Below are positions 1-5,374 of a stretch of DNA of 6,018 bases, in pieces. The DNA lies in contig CACWHO010000045.1 of the NCBI GenBank assembly GCA_902760765.1, positions 1 to 6,018 of the forward strand, read 5' to 3'. The translations under genes were made by a program, and so were the position numbers. Source of the stretch: an uncultured Eubacteriales bacterium. Lineage in GTDB: Bacteria > Bacillota > Clostridia > TANB77 > CAG-508. The notes below the pieces were generated by a model. The model saw only the letters and a list, made by a program, of their open reading frames with translations, was not told the origin of the DNA and did not search any database. Position 1 is the stretch's first letter, and each line of letters opens with the position of its first letter.

Positions 1-95
1 TCCAAAAGGAACAGCATCTTCTTTCCACTATTGGGGTCTTCAATGAACATTTCTCCTTCAGTGACCCGATAGTTTCCAGTACTATTAAGTTTCAT
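1..95 (-). CDS. Unrecognised protein, N-terminal 31 codons only (runs off the window)
   Basis: An open frame starts at ATG 95-93 and runs off the window edge. It begins MKLNSTGNYRVTEGEMFIED and continues through PNSGKKMLFLL. The start is well supported: an AGGAGG Shine-Dalgarno (103-108) sits seven bases upstream, and a near-consensus sigma-A promoter lies about 50 to 75 bases upstream. No signal peptide or membrane segment is visible in these residues. I do not recognise the family from this fragment. Its codons (CGG, CCC, GTC, CTG) are noticeably more GC-rich than those of the neighbouring genes, though 31 codons is a small sample. It follows pyrG on the same strand with 65 bases between them and no visible terminator, so it may receive both its own transcript and read-through from pyrG. 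Confidence 0.7.
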   Translation of the reverse strand, partial: MKLNSTGNYRVTEGEMFIEDPNSGKKMLFLL

Positions 96-102
96 AAGTT
101 AA

Positions 103-108
103 CCTCCT
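103..108 (-). promoter_or_regulatory. Ribosome binding site of the unrecognised gene at 1-95
   Basis: The minus strand reads AGGAGG at 108-103, followed by a seven-base spacer (TTAACTT) and then ATG at 95. This is a full-strength Shine-Dalgarno and fixes the start of the partial gene. Confidence 0.8.
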
Positions 109-143
109 GCATAATGAACAAAAAAACATTAAGTTATATAATT

Positions 144-172
144 ATTATACCACCTTTTCCCTATTTTTTCAA
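144..172 (-). promoter_or_regulatory. Sigma-A type promoter for the gene at 1-95
   Basis: The minus strand carries TTGAAA (172-167) and a perfect TATAAT (149-144), separated by exactly 17 bases. Transcription would start near 137, giving a 5' leader of about 42 bases with the AGGAGG site inside it. The -35 box lies inside the last codons of pyrG, whose TAG stop is at 163-161, so promoter and coding sequence overlap. This is the best promoter match in the window. It implies that the downstream gene can be expressed independently of pyrG. Confidence 0.7.
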
Positions 173-1800
173 CATTTTCGCAGTTTTTACTAGTCCTACA
201 AATAGTGGTGCAGGTCTATTTGGTCTTGATTTTAATTCTGGATGGAATTGACAGCCAATAAAATATGGATGTTTTTTCTTATCTAACTCTACAATTTCTA
301 CAAGTTGTCCATCAGGAGATACTCCTGAACAAATAAGTCCAGCCTTTTCTAATCTTTCTTTATATTCATTATTATATTCAAAACGATGCCTATGTCTTTC
401 TGAAATTTCTTTTGTTCCATATACTTTTTCTGCTAATGTACCTGTTTTAATGTTGCATGGATATGCTCCAAGTCTCATTGTTCCACCTTTTTTATAGATT
501 GCTTTTTGGTTTTCCATTATATGAATAACTTGATTTTTGTTTTTATCATCAAACTCTTCTGAATTTGCGTCTTTAAGATTTAATACATCTCTTGAAAATT
601 CAACAACAGACATTTGCATTCCTAGGCAAATACCTAAAAATGGTATCTTATTTTCTCTTGCATATTTTATTGTTTGAATCATTCCTTCAATTCCTCTGCT
701 TCCAAAACCTCCTGGGACAATAATTCCAAATCCTCCTGGAACAATAATTGCATCAAATTTTTCTAATTTTTTTTTAACATTATCTGGAGTTATCTTTTCG
801 CTATCAATTAATTTTACTTCTGTATCTACATCATTCTCAAATCCAGCATGTTTTATACTTTCAATAACAGAAATATATGAATCTTCAAGTCTTGTATATT
901 TTCCAACAATTGCAACTTTTATTTTGTTTTTCTTATATCTATTTTATTAATTCTATCTATCATTTCTTCCCATTTTGAATTGTCTGGAACAAAATTGTCT
1001 AGCCTTAAATGATTACAAACTTCTCTTGCTAAGCCTTCTTTTTCTAGCATTAATGGAACTGCATATAAGCAGTCTGCAGTTTTGTTTTGAATAACACTTG
1101 ATTTTCTAACATTGCAATATAATGATAATTTGTCCTTTATATTTTCTGGTATATCAATCTCAGTTCTGCAAACTAAGATATCTGGTTTTATTCCATAGCT
1201 TTGTAACTCTTTAACAGAATGTTGTGTTGGTTTTGATTTTATTTCTTTTGAGCCTGAAATATATGGAAGTAATGTAACATGGATAAAGCAAACATCTTCT
1301 GGATTTTTTTCTAGCCCAACCTGTCTTATAGCTTCTATTATAGAAAGACCTTCTATATCTCCAACAGTTCCACCGACTTCAGTAATTACAATATCTGTAT
1401 CTGTTTTTTCAAATCCATATATTTTTTCTTTAATTTGGTTTGTAATATGTGGAATTACCTGCACTGTTTTTCCTAAGTAATCTCCTCTTCTTTCTTTTTC
1501 AATTACCTCAGAATATATTTTTCCCATTGTAACACTTGAATTTTTAGTCAAGTTTTCATTTATAAATCTTTCATAATGTCCTAAATCTAGGTCTGTTTCA
1601 GCACCATCATCTGTTACAAAAACCTCTCCATGTTCATATGGGTTCATAGTTCCTGGATCTACATTTATATATGGGTCAAATTTTTGAATTGTTACTTTGT
1701 ATCCTCTATTTTTTAATAATCTACCAAGTGATGCTGCTGTAATTCCCTTTCCTAATCCTGAAACAACTCCACCTGTTACAAATATGTATTTTGTATTCAT
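161..1800 (-). CDS. pyrG: CTP synthase, interrupted by a one-base frame change
   Basis: CTP synthase makes CTP from UTP, ATP and glutamine (or ammonia) in the cytoplasm. The first frame (1800-919) encodes 293 residues: the amidoligase domain with its P-loop region VVSGLGKGITAAS, the conserved DPYINVDPGTMNPYEHGEVF segment and ITEVGGTVGDIE. It then stops at TAA 921-919. The glutaminase domain continues in the -1 frame from KVAIVGKY (about 919) to the TAG at 161. It has nucleophile Cys in GICLGMQ and the His and Glu of QFHPEL. Adding one base near 922-931 gives a 546-residue protein with Cys392, His520 and Glu522, close to the usual 535-545. The start is ATG 1800: GGAGGT precedes it, and the ATG at 1812 overlaps that site. 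A 24-base duplication doubles IIVPGGFG. Family identity is certain; whether full-length protein is made is not. Confidence 0.93.
701..748 (-). repeat. 24-base in-frame tandem duplication inside pyrG
   Basis: Positions 725-748 and 701-724 are adjacent 24-base copies matching at 22 of 24 bases. Both are read in the glutaminase frame and both encode IIVPGGFG (residues 352-359 and 360-367 of the reconstructed protein). The two differences (GTT/GTC for Val and GGA/GGT for Gly) are synonymous. Other CTP synthases I know have a single copy, for example ILVPGGFG followed by xRGxEG. Confidence 0.9.
919..943 (-). other. pyrG: Frame change in pyrG at the interdomain linker
   Basis: The amidoligase frame reads ...IDIRKTK then TAA (921-919). 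The glutaminase frame is open back to its own stop at 946-944. The shift must therefore lie between about 943 and 922, where the minus strand has an A5 run (931-927) and an A4 run (925-922). One extra A in either run restores a continuous sequence: IDIRKNKIKVAIVGKY or IDIRKTKIKVAIVGKY. The glutaminase frame has no ATG, GTG or TTG start with a Shine-Dalgarno nearby (first ATG is 682, inside the domain), so separate translation of that half is unlikely. Confidence 0.85.
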
Positions 1801-1804
1801 TCTT

Positions 1805-1810
1805 ACCTCC
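1805..1810 (-). promoter_or_regulatory. pyrG ribosome binding site (decides the start)
   Basis: The minus strand reads GGAGGT at 1810-1805, four bases before ATG at 1800 (five from GGAGG). The upstream in-frame ATG at 1812-1810 shares its G with this site and has no Shine-Dalgarno of its own, so the protein begins MNTKYIFVTGG, not MEVRM. Confidence 0.8.
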
Positions 1811-1815
1811 ATTCC

Positions 1816-1868
1816 AAAAAAATAAAAAAAGATTAAAAAAATTTGACCGAATTTTTCGGTTTTTTTTT
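1816..1868 (-). terminator. Hairpin plus T-tracts in the pyrG leader (candidate attenuator)
   Basis: The minus strand has a six-base stem ACCGAA / TTCGGT (1860-1855 with 1851-1846) and a three-base loop. After CAAA come three T7 tracts (1841-1835, 1830-1824, 1822-1816). The A-run before the stem can also pair with the first T-tract. The last T-tract ends six bases before the GGAGGT of pyrG, so pyrG transcripts starting upstream must pass it. The plus strand also has a T-run right after the stem, so the hairpin could terminate in both directions, though no plus-strand gene points into it. It may simply end the upstream cyclophilin transcript, or it may attenuate pyrG. Confidence 0.6.
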
Positions 1869-1896
1869 AATCTATATTTATTTTATCACTTGTCAA
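1869..1896 (-). promoter_or_regulatory. Candidate pyrG promoter
   Basis: The minus strand has a perfect -35 box TTGACA (1896-1891) and, 16 bases on, TAGATT (1874-1869, four of six matches to TATAAT). The predicted start is near 1862, within an A-run directly followed by CC and the leader hairpin. The -35 box is embedded in the palindrome at 1885-1913. The weak -10 box limits confidence. Confidence 0.4.
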
Positions 1897-1913
1897 AATT
1901 TTTGACAAGTGAT
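1885..1913. repeat. 29-base near-perfect palindrome upstream of pyrG
   Basis: ATCACTTGTCAAAA (1885-1898) is the exact reverse complement of 1900-1913, with one central base. As RNA it would form a long hairpin with an A/T-rich loop. On the minus strand no T-tract follows, so it is a poor terminator for the cyclophilin gene. On the plus strand only a delayed T-run follows. It contains TTGACA in both orientations, so it could equally be a protein-binding operator over the pyrG -35 box. Confidence 0.7.
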
Positions 1914-1949
1914 ATTTCAATTTTTTTATTTTATAGTTTATTTATATAA

Positions 1950-2729
1950 TTACTGGCTTATTGAACTTCCATATTGTTTATACATCCATGATGTCATATC
2001 AAATGGTGTTAAAGTTTCTGGTAATCCATAATCAATTCCATATGTTTCGACACTTATTGATGTTATAACTGGTGGATTTACTGGTGTACTAACTTCGGCA
2101 TTTTCTGAGTCTTCATAGCCATCTGCAACTTTTACTTCTACATCTTCAATTTTGTGAAGTACATCTAATCCTTCTGTTACTTTTCCAAATCCTGTATAAT
2201 ATCCATCTAGGTTTGTGTTTTCTTTTGTCATTATAAAGAATTGTGAACATCCAGAATTATATGATTCATCTGTAAGGTCATAAGAATATTGTGTATAATC
2301 TGCTCTTGCCATTGCAATTGTTCCTTCTTCCATTTTTACAGTATTTTTTACGCCATTTGCAATGAATTCACCTTTAATTGTGTAATCCTTATCTTCTCCG
2401 CCATCTTTTAAATCACTTAATTTTGCACCTGTTTGTCCATCTCCATCTTTTGTTCCTGCTTGTACCATAAAATCTTTTACAATTCTATGAAATTTTGTAC
2501 CATTATAGAATCCTCTATTTGAAAGTGCTATAAAGTTTGCAACAGTTTCTGGTGCTTGGTCAGGATATAGCTCTACCTTTATTGTTCCAAAATCTTGAAC
2601 TTCTATTGTTGCTACTGGATTTTGGACCTTAAATGTTGCTTTTTTATAATATCCATATACTAAAACTCCTATTAATGCTATTATAGCTAATAAAGCTATA
2701 ATCCAAATTATTTTTTTTAAAACTTTCAT
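1950..2729 (-). CDS. Membrane-anchored cyclophilin-type peptidyl-prolyl isomerase
   Basis: This 259-residue protein should catalyse cis-trans isomerisation of Xaa-Pro bonds outside the membrane. Residues 1-30 are MKVLKK followed by a hydrophobic segment (about 8-27) with no lipobox Cys, so an uncleaved N-terminal anchor is most likely. The cyclophilin domain covers about 38-200: GTIKVELYPDQAPETVANF, the active-site FHRIVKDFMVQAG (Arg82, Phe87, Gln90), CSQFFIM (Gln153, Phe154) and LDGYYTGFGKV. The positions matching Trp121 and His126 of human cyclophilin A are Asn163 and Tyr168, as expected for a divergent, probably cyclosporin-insensitive bacterial form. A tail of about 50 residues after the domain is unassigned. 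The ATG at 2729 has an AGAAGG site five bases upstream. It lies 75 bases after disA and overlaps a possible small ORF. No specific gene name is justified. Confidence 0.9.
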   Translation of the reverse strand: MKVLKKIIWIIALLAIIALIGVLVYGYYKKATFKVQNPVATIEVQDFGTIKVELYPDQAPETVANFIALSNRGFYNGTKFHRIVKDFMVQAGTKDGDGQTGAKLSDLKDGGEDKDYTIKGEFIANGVKNTVKMEEGTIAMARADYTQYSYDLTDESYNSGCSQFFIMTKENTNLDGYYTGFGKVTEGLDVLHKIEDVEVKVADGYEDSENAEVSTPVNPPVITSISVETYGIDYGLPETLTPFDMTSWMYKQYGSSISQ

Positions 2730-2776
2730 TTTTGCCTTCTTTCTAAAAAGATAAATCTAGTTGAAAAATTTTTCAA
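2726..2776 (-). CDS. Possible 16-codon ORF coupled to the cyclophilin gene
   Basis: Between disA and the cyclophilin gene the minus strand has AAGGAG (2788-2783), a six-base spacer and TTG (2776). This opens a frame encoding MKNFSTRFIFLERRQK. Its TGA (2728-2726) overlaps the cyclophilin ATG in an ATGA arrangement, which usually means translational coupling. TTG starts are used by both radA and disA here, so the start is plausible. An inverted repeat (2759-2778) covers the start codon. The peptide is short, basic and of no recognised family. It could be a leader peptide or chance, because the cyclophilin gene has its own AGAAGG site. Confidence 0.35.
   Translation of the reverse strand: MKNFSTRFIFLERRQK
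2748..2776 (-). promoter_or_regulatory. Weak candidate promoter for the cyclophilin gene
   Basis: On the minus strand TTGAAA (2776-2771) is followed after 17 bases by TATCTT (2753-2748, four of six matches). It would start transcription just before the AGAAGG site. In DNA this AT-rich such pairs arise often by chance, so it is only a candidate. Confidence 0.22.
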
Positions 2777-2778
2777 CT
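2759..2778. repeat. 20-base perfect palindrome between disA and the cyclophilin gene
   Basis: AGTTGAAAAATTTTTCAACT at 2759-2778 is its own reverse complement. On the minus strand it is not followed by a T-tract, so it is not a convincing terminator for disA. On the plus strand TTTTT follows. It overlaps the TTG start of the possible small ORF and the TTGAAA of the candidate promoter. Confidence 0.7.
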
Positions 2779-2804
2779 TTTTCTCCTTCTTTTATTTTTG
2801 ATTA

Positions 2805-3851
2805 TTATTCAAACATAAATTGTTCCTGCATTCTTCTTAATGTTTGTTTAATTGTTCTTGCTCTGACTTCTCCAATTCCATCAACATCATCTAGGTCTTG
2901 TATATCAGCATCTAAAATATGTTGGAATGATTTAAATGATGATACTAAATTTTCAACAATATTTGATGGCATTCTAGGTACTTTACTTAATAATCTATAT
3001 CCTCTTGTAAATACAGCTACTTCATCATAATTATCAAATGTATCATAGCCAAGTATTTTTGCAATTGTATTTTCATTGTTGATTTCTTCATACTCTAGCT
3101 CACTTAATTTTTCCATAACTTTTTCAGGTGTTAATTTTTTTCTCCCTGAAACTAAATAATCTTTTATTGTCAAAATCTCTTCTGTTTCAAGTCCACCCAT
3201 AAGTTCATCTAATTGCATATTTGCAAGTCTACCATCATCACCAAGTTCAAATATTTCTTTTTGTATTTCCTTTGAAATTCTTTGTACCATTTCAGCTCTT
3301 TGAATAACATCTATAACATTTTTTAATGTTACAATATCATTAAATTCATATTCATTTAAAATGCTTAACCTTGTATCAAAAACTTTTCTGTATTTTTCAA
3401 GTGTTTGAATTCCTTGATTTGCTTTGTTCAAAACAGCATTAGTATCTTCTAAAACATGCCTATAATCACCTTTAAAAACTGTTATTATGTTTCTTCTTTG
3501 TGAAATACTTATTACTAGTTCTCCTGTTTGTTTTGCAACTCTTTCTGCAGTTCTATGTCTTGTACCAGTTTCCATTGTTGTAATTTCTCTTGATGGTATT
3601 AGTTGTGCATTTGCAAATAAAATTTTCTTTAAATCGCCACTTAAAACAATTGCTCCATCCATTTTTGCAAGTTCATATAATCTTGCAGGAGTATATTCTT
3701 CATTTATATAAAAGCCACCATCAACAATGTTTTTTATAACATCTTCCTTATCTGTTATAAGTAATAATCCTCCAGTTTTGGCTTTTAGTATATTCTCTAA
3801 ACCATCTCTAATTGGAGTTCCTGGTGCAATAAGCTTTAATATTTCTGTCAA
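2805..3851 (-). CDS. disA: DNA integrity scanning protein, c-di-AMP synthase (diadenylate cyclase)
   Basis: DisA joins two ATP into cyclic di-AMP and slows this on branched DNA, linking DNA state to c-di-AMP signalling. The 348 residues match the family (about 350-360). The DAC domain (about 1-140) shows the signature Asp65-Gly66-Ala67 in MDGAIVL and the ATP-binding GTRHRTAER (Thr97, Arg98, His99, Arg100). A helical linker follows (about 150-280), then a C-terminal helix-hairpin-helix DNA-binding segment with DDVDGIGEVRARTIKQTL (about 321-338). All catalytic residues are present. The start is TTG at 3851-3849, with AGGAGG (3864-3859) seven bases upstream and no closer in-frame ATG. It follows radA after 73 bases, as in the Bacillus clpC operon, and is probably co-transcribed with it. 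The gap also holds TATAAA and TATAAT boxes but no convincing -35 partner. Confidence 0.97.
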   Translation of the reverse strand: MTEILKLIAPGTPIRDGLENILKAKTGGLLLITDKEDVIKNIVDGGFYINEEYTPARLYELAKMDGAIVLSGDLKKILFANAQLIPSREITTMETGTRHRTAERVAKQTGELVISISQRRNIITVFKGDYRHVLEDTNAVLNKANQGIQTLEKYRKVFDTRLSILNEYEFNDIVTLKNVIDVIQRAEMVQRISKEIQKEIFELGDDGRLANMQLDELMGGLETEEILTIKDYLVSGRKKLTPEKVMEKLSELEYEEINNENTIAKILGYDTFDNYDEVAVFTRGYRLLSKVPRMPSNIVENLVSSFKSFQHILDADIQDLDDVDGIGEVRARTIKQTLRRMQEQFMFE

Positions 3852-3858
3852 TGTTCTG

Positions 3859-3864
3859 CCTCCT
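3859..3864 (-). promoter_or_regulatory. disA ribosome binding site (supports the TTG start)
   Basis: AGGAGG on the minus strand at 3864-3859 is followed by a seven-base spacer (CAGAACA) and TTG. No ATG or GTG lies in frame at a usable distance, so initiation at TTG is well supported. Confidence 0.75.
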
Positions 3865-3924
3865 TTTAAATTATAATGCTATTATTTATAATCGTTTGAT
3901 ATTTTAGTATGTCATAATAAATTA

Positions 3925-5293
3925 TTATTTTTTAAGTCCTAATTCTTTCATTGCCTCATTTATATCCTTGACCCCTATTATATCTAATTTAAATTTTTCT
4001 TTCAAGACCTTTTTATTACTTTCTGGAATTATACATTTTCTAAATCCCATTTTTTCTGCTTCTTTAAGTCTTTTTTCTATCATATTTATTCTTCTAACTT
4101 CGCCTGTTAAGCCAACTTCGCCCATCATAACAATATCTTTTGGGATTGGAATGTTTTTATAACATGATGCAGTAACTAAAATAATTCCTAAATCAACTGA
4201 TGGTTCATTTATTTTTAGTCCGCCAACTACATTTAAATAAACATCTTGTGAACCTAAATTTAATCCTGCTCTTTTTTCCAAAACAGCAATTAAAAGTGTT
4301 AATCTATTGTAATCAATTCCATTTGCTGTTCTTTTAGGAAATCCAAATATACTTGGTATTGTAAGTGCTTGTAATTCAACAAGCAATGACCTTGTACCTT
4401 CAACACATGATACAATTCCAGAGCCTGCAGGATTTTCATCACTATCTGAAATTAAGACATCTGATGGGTTAGAAATTTCACACATTCCTTCTCCCCTCAT
4501 TTCAAACATTCCAATTTCGTTCGTTGAACCAAATCTATTTTTTACACTTCTTAAAATTCTATATGAAAAATATCTTTCTCCTTCAAGATATAAAACCGTA
4601 TCTACCATGTGTTCTAATACTCTTGGTCCAGCTATATTTCCATCTTTTGTAACATGTCCAATAATTATTGTTGTTATATTTCTAGATTTACATACTCTCA
4701 TAATTTGTGATGTAATTTCACGAACTTGACTTACACTTCCCGCAGCAGCTGGGATTTCATCAGAATACATTGTTTGAATTGAATCTATTATTACCAATTT
4801 TGGATTAATATCAATAATATTTTGATTTACAATGTCAATATCTGTTTCTCCTAAAAATAATATATCATCATTATTTATTCCGCAACCTATCTGCTCTTAA
4901 TTTTATCTGTTCTGCTGATTCTTCTCCAGATACATATAATACTTTACCTTCACCTTTTACTTTATCACATAATTGCAAAATTAAAGTTGATTTTCCAATT
5001 CCTGGTTCTCCTCCAAGCAATGTTAATGAGCCTTTTACTAATCCTCCACCTAAAACTCTGTCTAATTCATCAAACCCTGTTGACGTCCTTATTGTTTCTG
5101 TTGCTTCATATTGATTTAATTTTTTTGGTATGTTTGTGCCTGATTTTTCGGCCTTTAATGAGTCATTTTTACTTTCTATAATTTTTTGCTCAAAAAAAGT
5201 ATTCCAGTTTCCACATGCAGGACATTTTCCAAGCCACTTTGTAGATTCATATCCACATTCATTACATACAAATATTGTTTTATTTTTTGCCAA
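3925..5293 (-). CDS. radA: DNA repair protein RadA (Sms), interrupted by a one-base frame change
   Basis: RadA is a RecA-related, hexameric DNA-dependent ATPase that promotes branch migration during recombination. The first frame (5293-4871) encodes a C4 zinc finger (Cys10, Cys13, Cys24, Cys27), Walker A GGEPGIGKST (about 94-103) and VSGEESAEQIKLRADRL, then stops after RNK. The second frame carries GINNDDILFLGETDIDIV, Walker B KLVIIDSIQTMY (about 165-176), the RadA signature KNRFG (251-255) and the C-terminal Lon-like domain with GEVGLTGEVRRI. Dropping one base at 4882 gives RADRLGINNDD and 455 residues, matching Bacillus subtilis RadA (458). The start is TTG 5293, with AGGAG (5305-5301) seven bases upstream. 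The next gene is disA; RadA is reported to modulate DisA. Identity is secure; functionality depends on whether the extra base is real. Confidence 0.93.
4871..4899 (-). other. radA: Frame change in radA (one extra base, best placed at 4882)
   Basis: The N-terminal frame reads AGG TTG CGG AAT AAA TAA (RLRNK stop at 4873-4871). Removing the C at 4882 gives AGG TTG GGA ATA AAT AAT, that is RLGINN, which is the family consensus RLGI. The second frame is closed by a TAA just upstream (starting at 4899), so the event lies within about 28 bases. The spurious codon CGG is rare in such AT-rich DNA, which supports an inserted base. Confidence 0.85.
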
Positions 5294-5300
5294 TTTTGTT

Positions 5301-5305
5301 CTCCT
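5301..5305 (-). promoter_or_regulatory. radA ribosome binding site (supports the TTG start)
   Basis: The minus strand reads AGGAG at 5305-5301 with a seven-base spacer (AACAAAA) to TTG at 5293. The protein then begins with the zinc finger at the usual distance, confirming the start. Confidence 0.75.
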
Positions 5306-5318
5306 TTTTTATAATAAC

Positions 5319-5361
5319 AAAAAAAGTATAACATATATTTTAAATATATGCTATACTTTTT
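5319..5361 (-). terminator. Strong hairpin terminator between the FxLYD-like gene and radA
   Basis: Bases 5322-5340 pair with 5342-5360 with only one non-Watson-Crick pair (G-U), giving a long A/T-rich stem flanked by A- and T-runs on both sides. On the minus strand TATACTTTTTTTG ends the stem, so it should terminate the transcript of the gene ending at 5375. It looks bidirectional. The T-run ends only about 14 bases before the AGGAG of radA. Confidence 0.75.
5325..5333 (-). promoter_or_regulatory. Candidate extended -10 promoter for radA inside the terminator
   Basis: The 3' arm of the terminator reads TGTTATACT on the minus strand (5333-5325). This fits the extended -10 pattern TGnTATAAT with one mismatch. 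No good -35 box lies upstream. It is the only candidate I see close enough to start radA transcription past the terminator, leaving a leader of about 25 bases. Confidence 0.3.
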
Positions 5362-5374
5362 ATTTAAATTTATT

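Noticed and set aside
919..1812. Two separate genes for the CTP synthase domains
   Set aside because: The glutaminase frame has no start codon or ribosome site at the domain boundary; its first ATG (682) lies inside the domain, after the PGGFG loop.
3870..3890. disA promoter from TATAAT (3875-3870) or TATAAA (3890-3885)
   Set aside because: TATAAT is only five bases before AGGAGG, so RNA would start at or after the ribosome site, and TATAAA has no -35 box at 16-18 bases (an ATGACA lies 19 bases away). Chance in AT-rich DNA is likely.
4871..4899. Programmed +1 frameshift in radA
   Set aside because: The Leu tRNA on TTG would have to re-pair on TGC, which fits poorly; there is no prfB-like stop context or internal Shine-Dalgarno, and neither half makes a functional ATPase. 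An indel is simpler.
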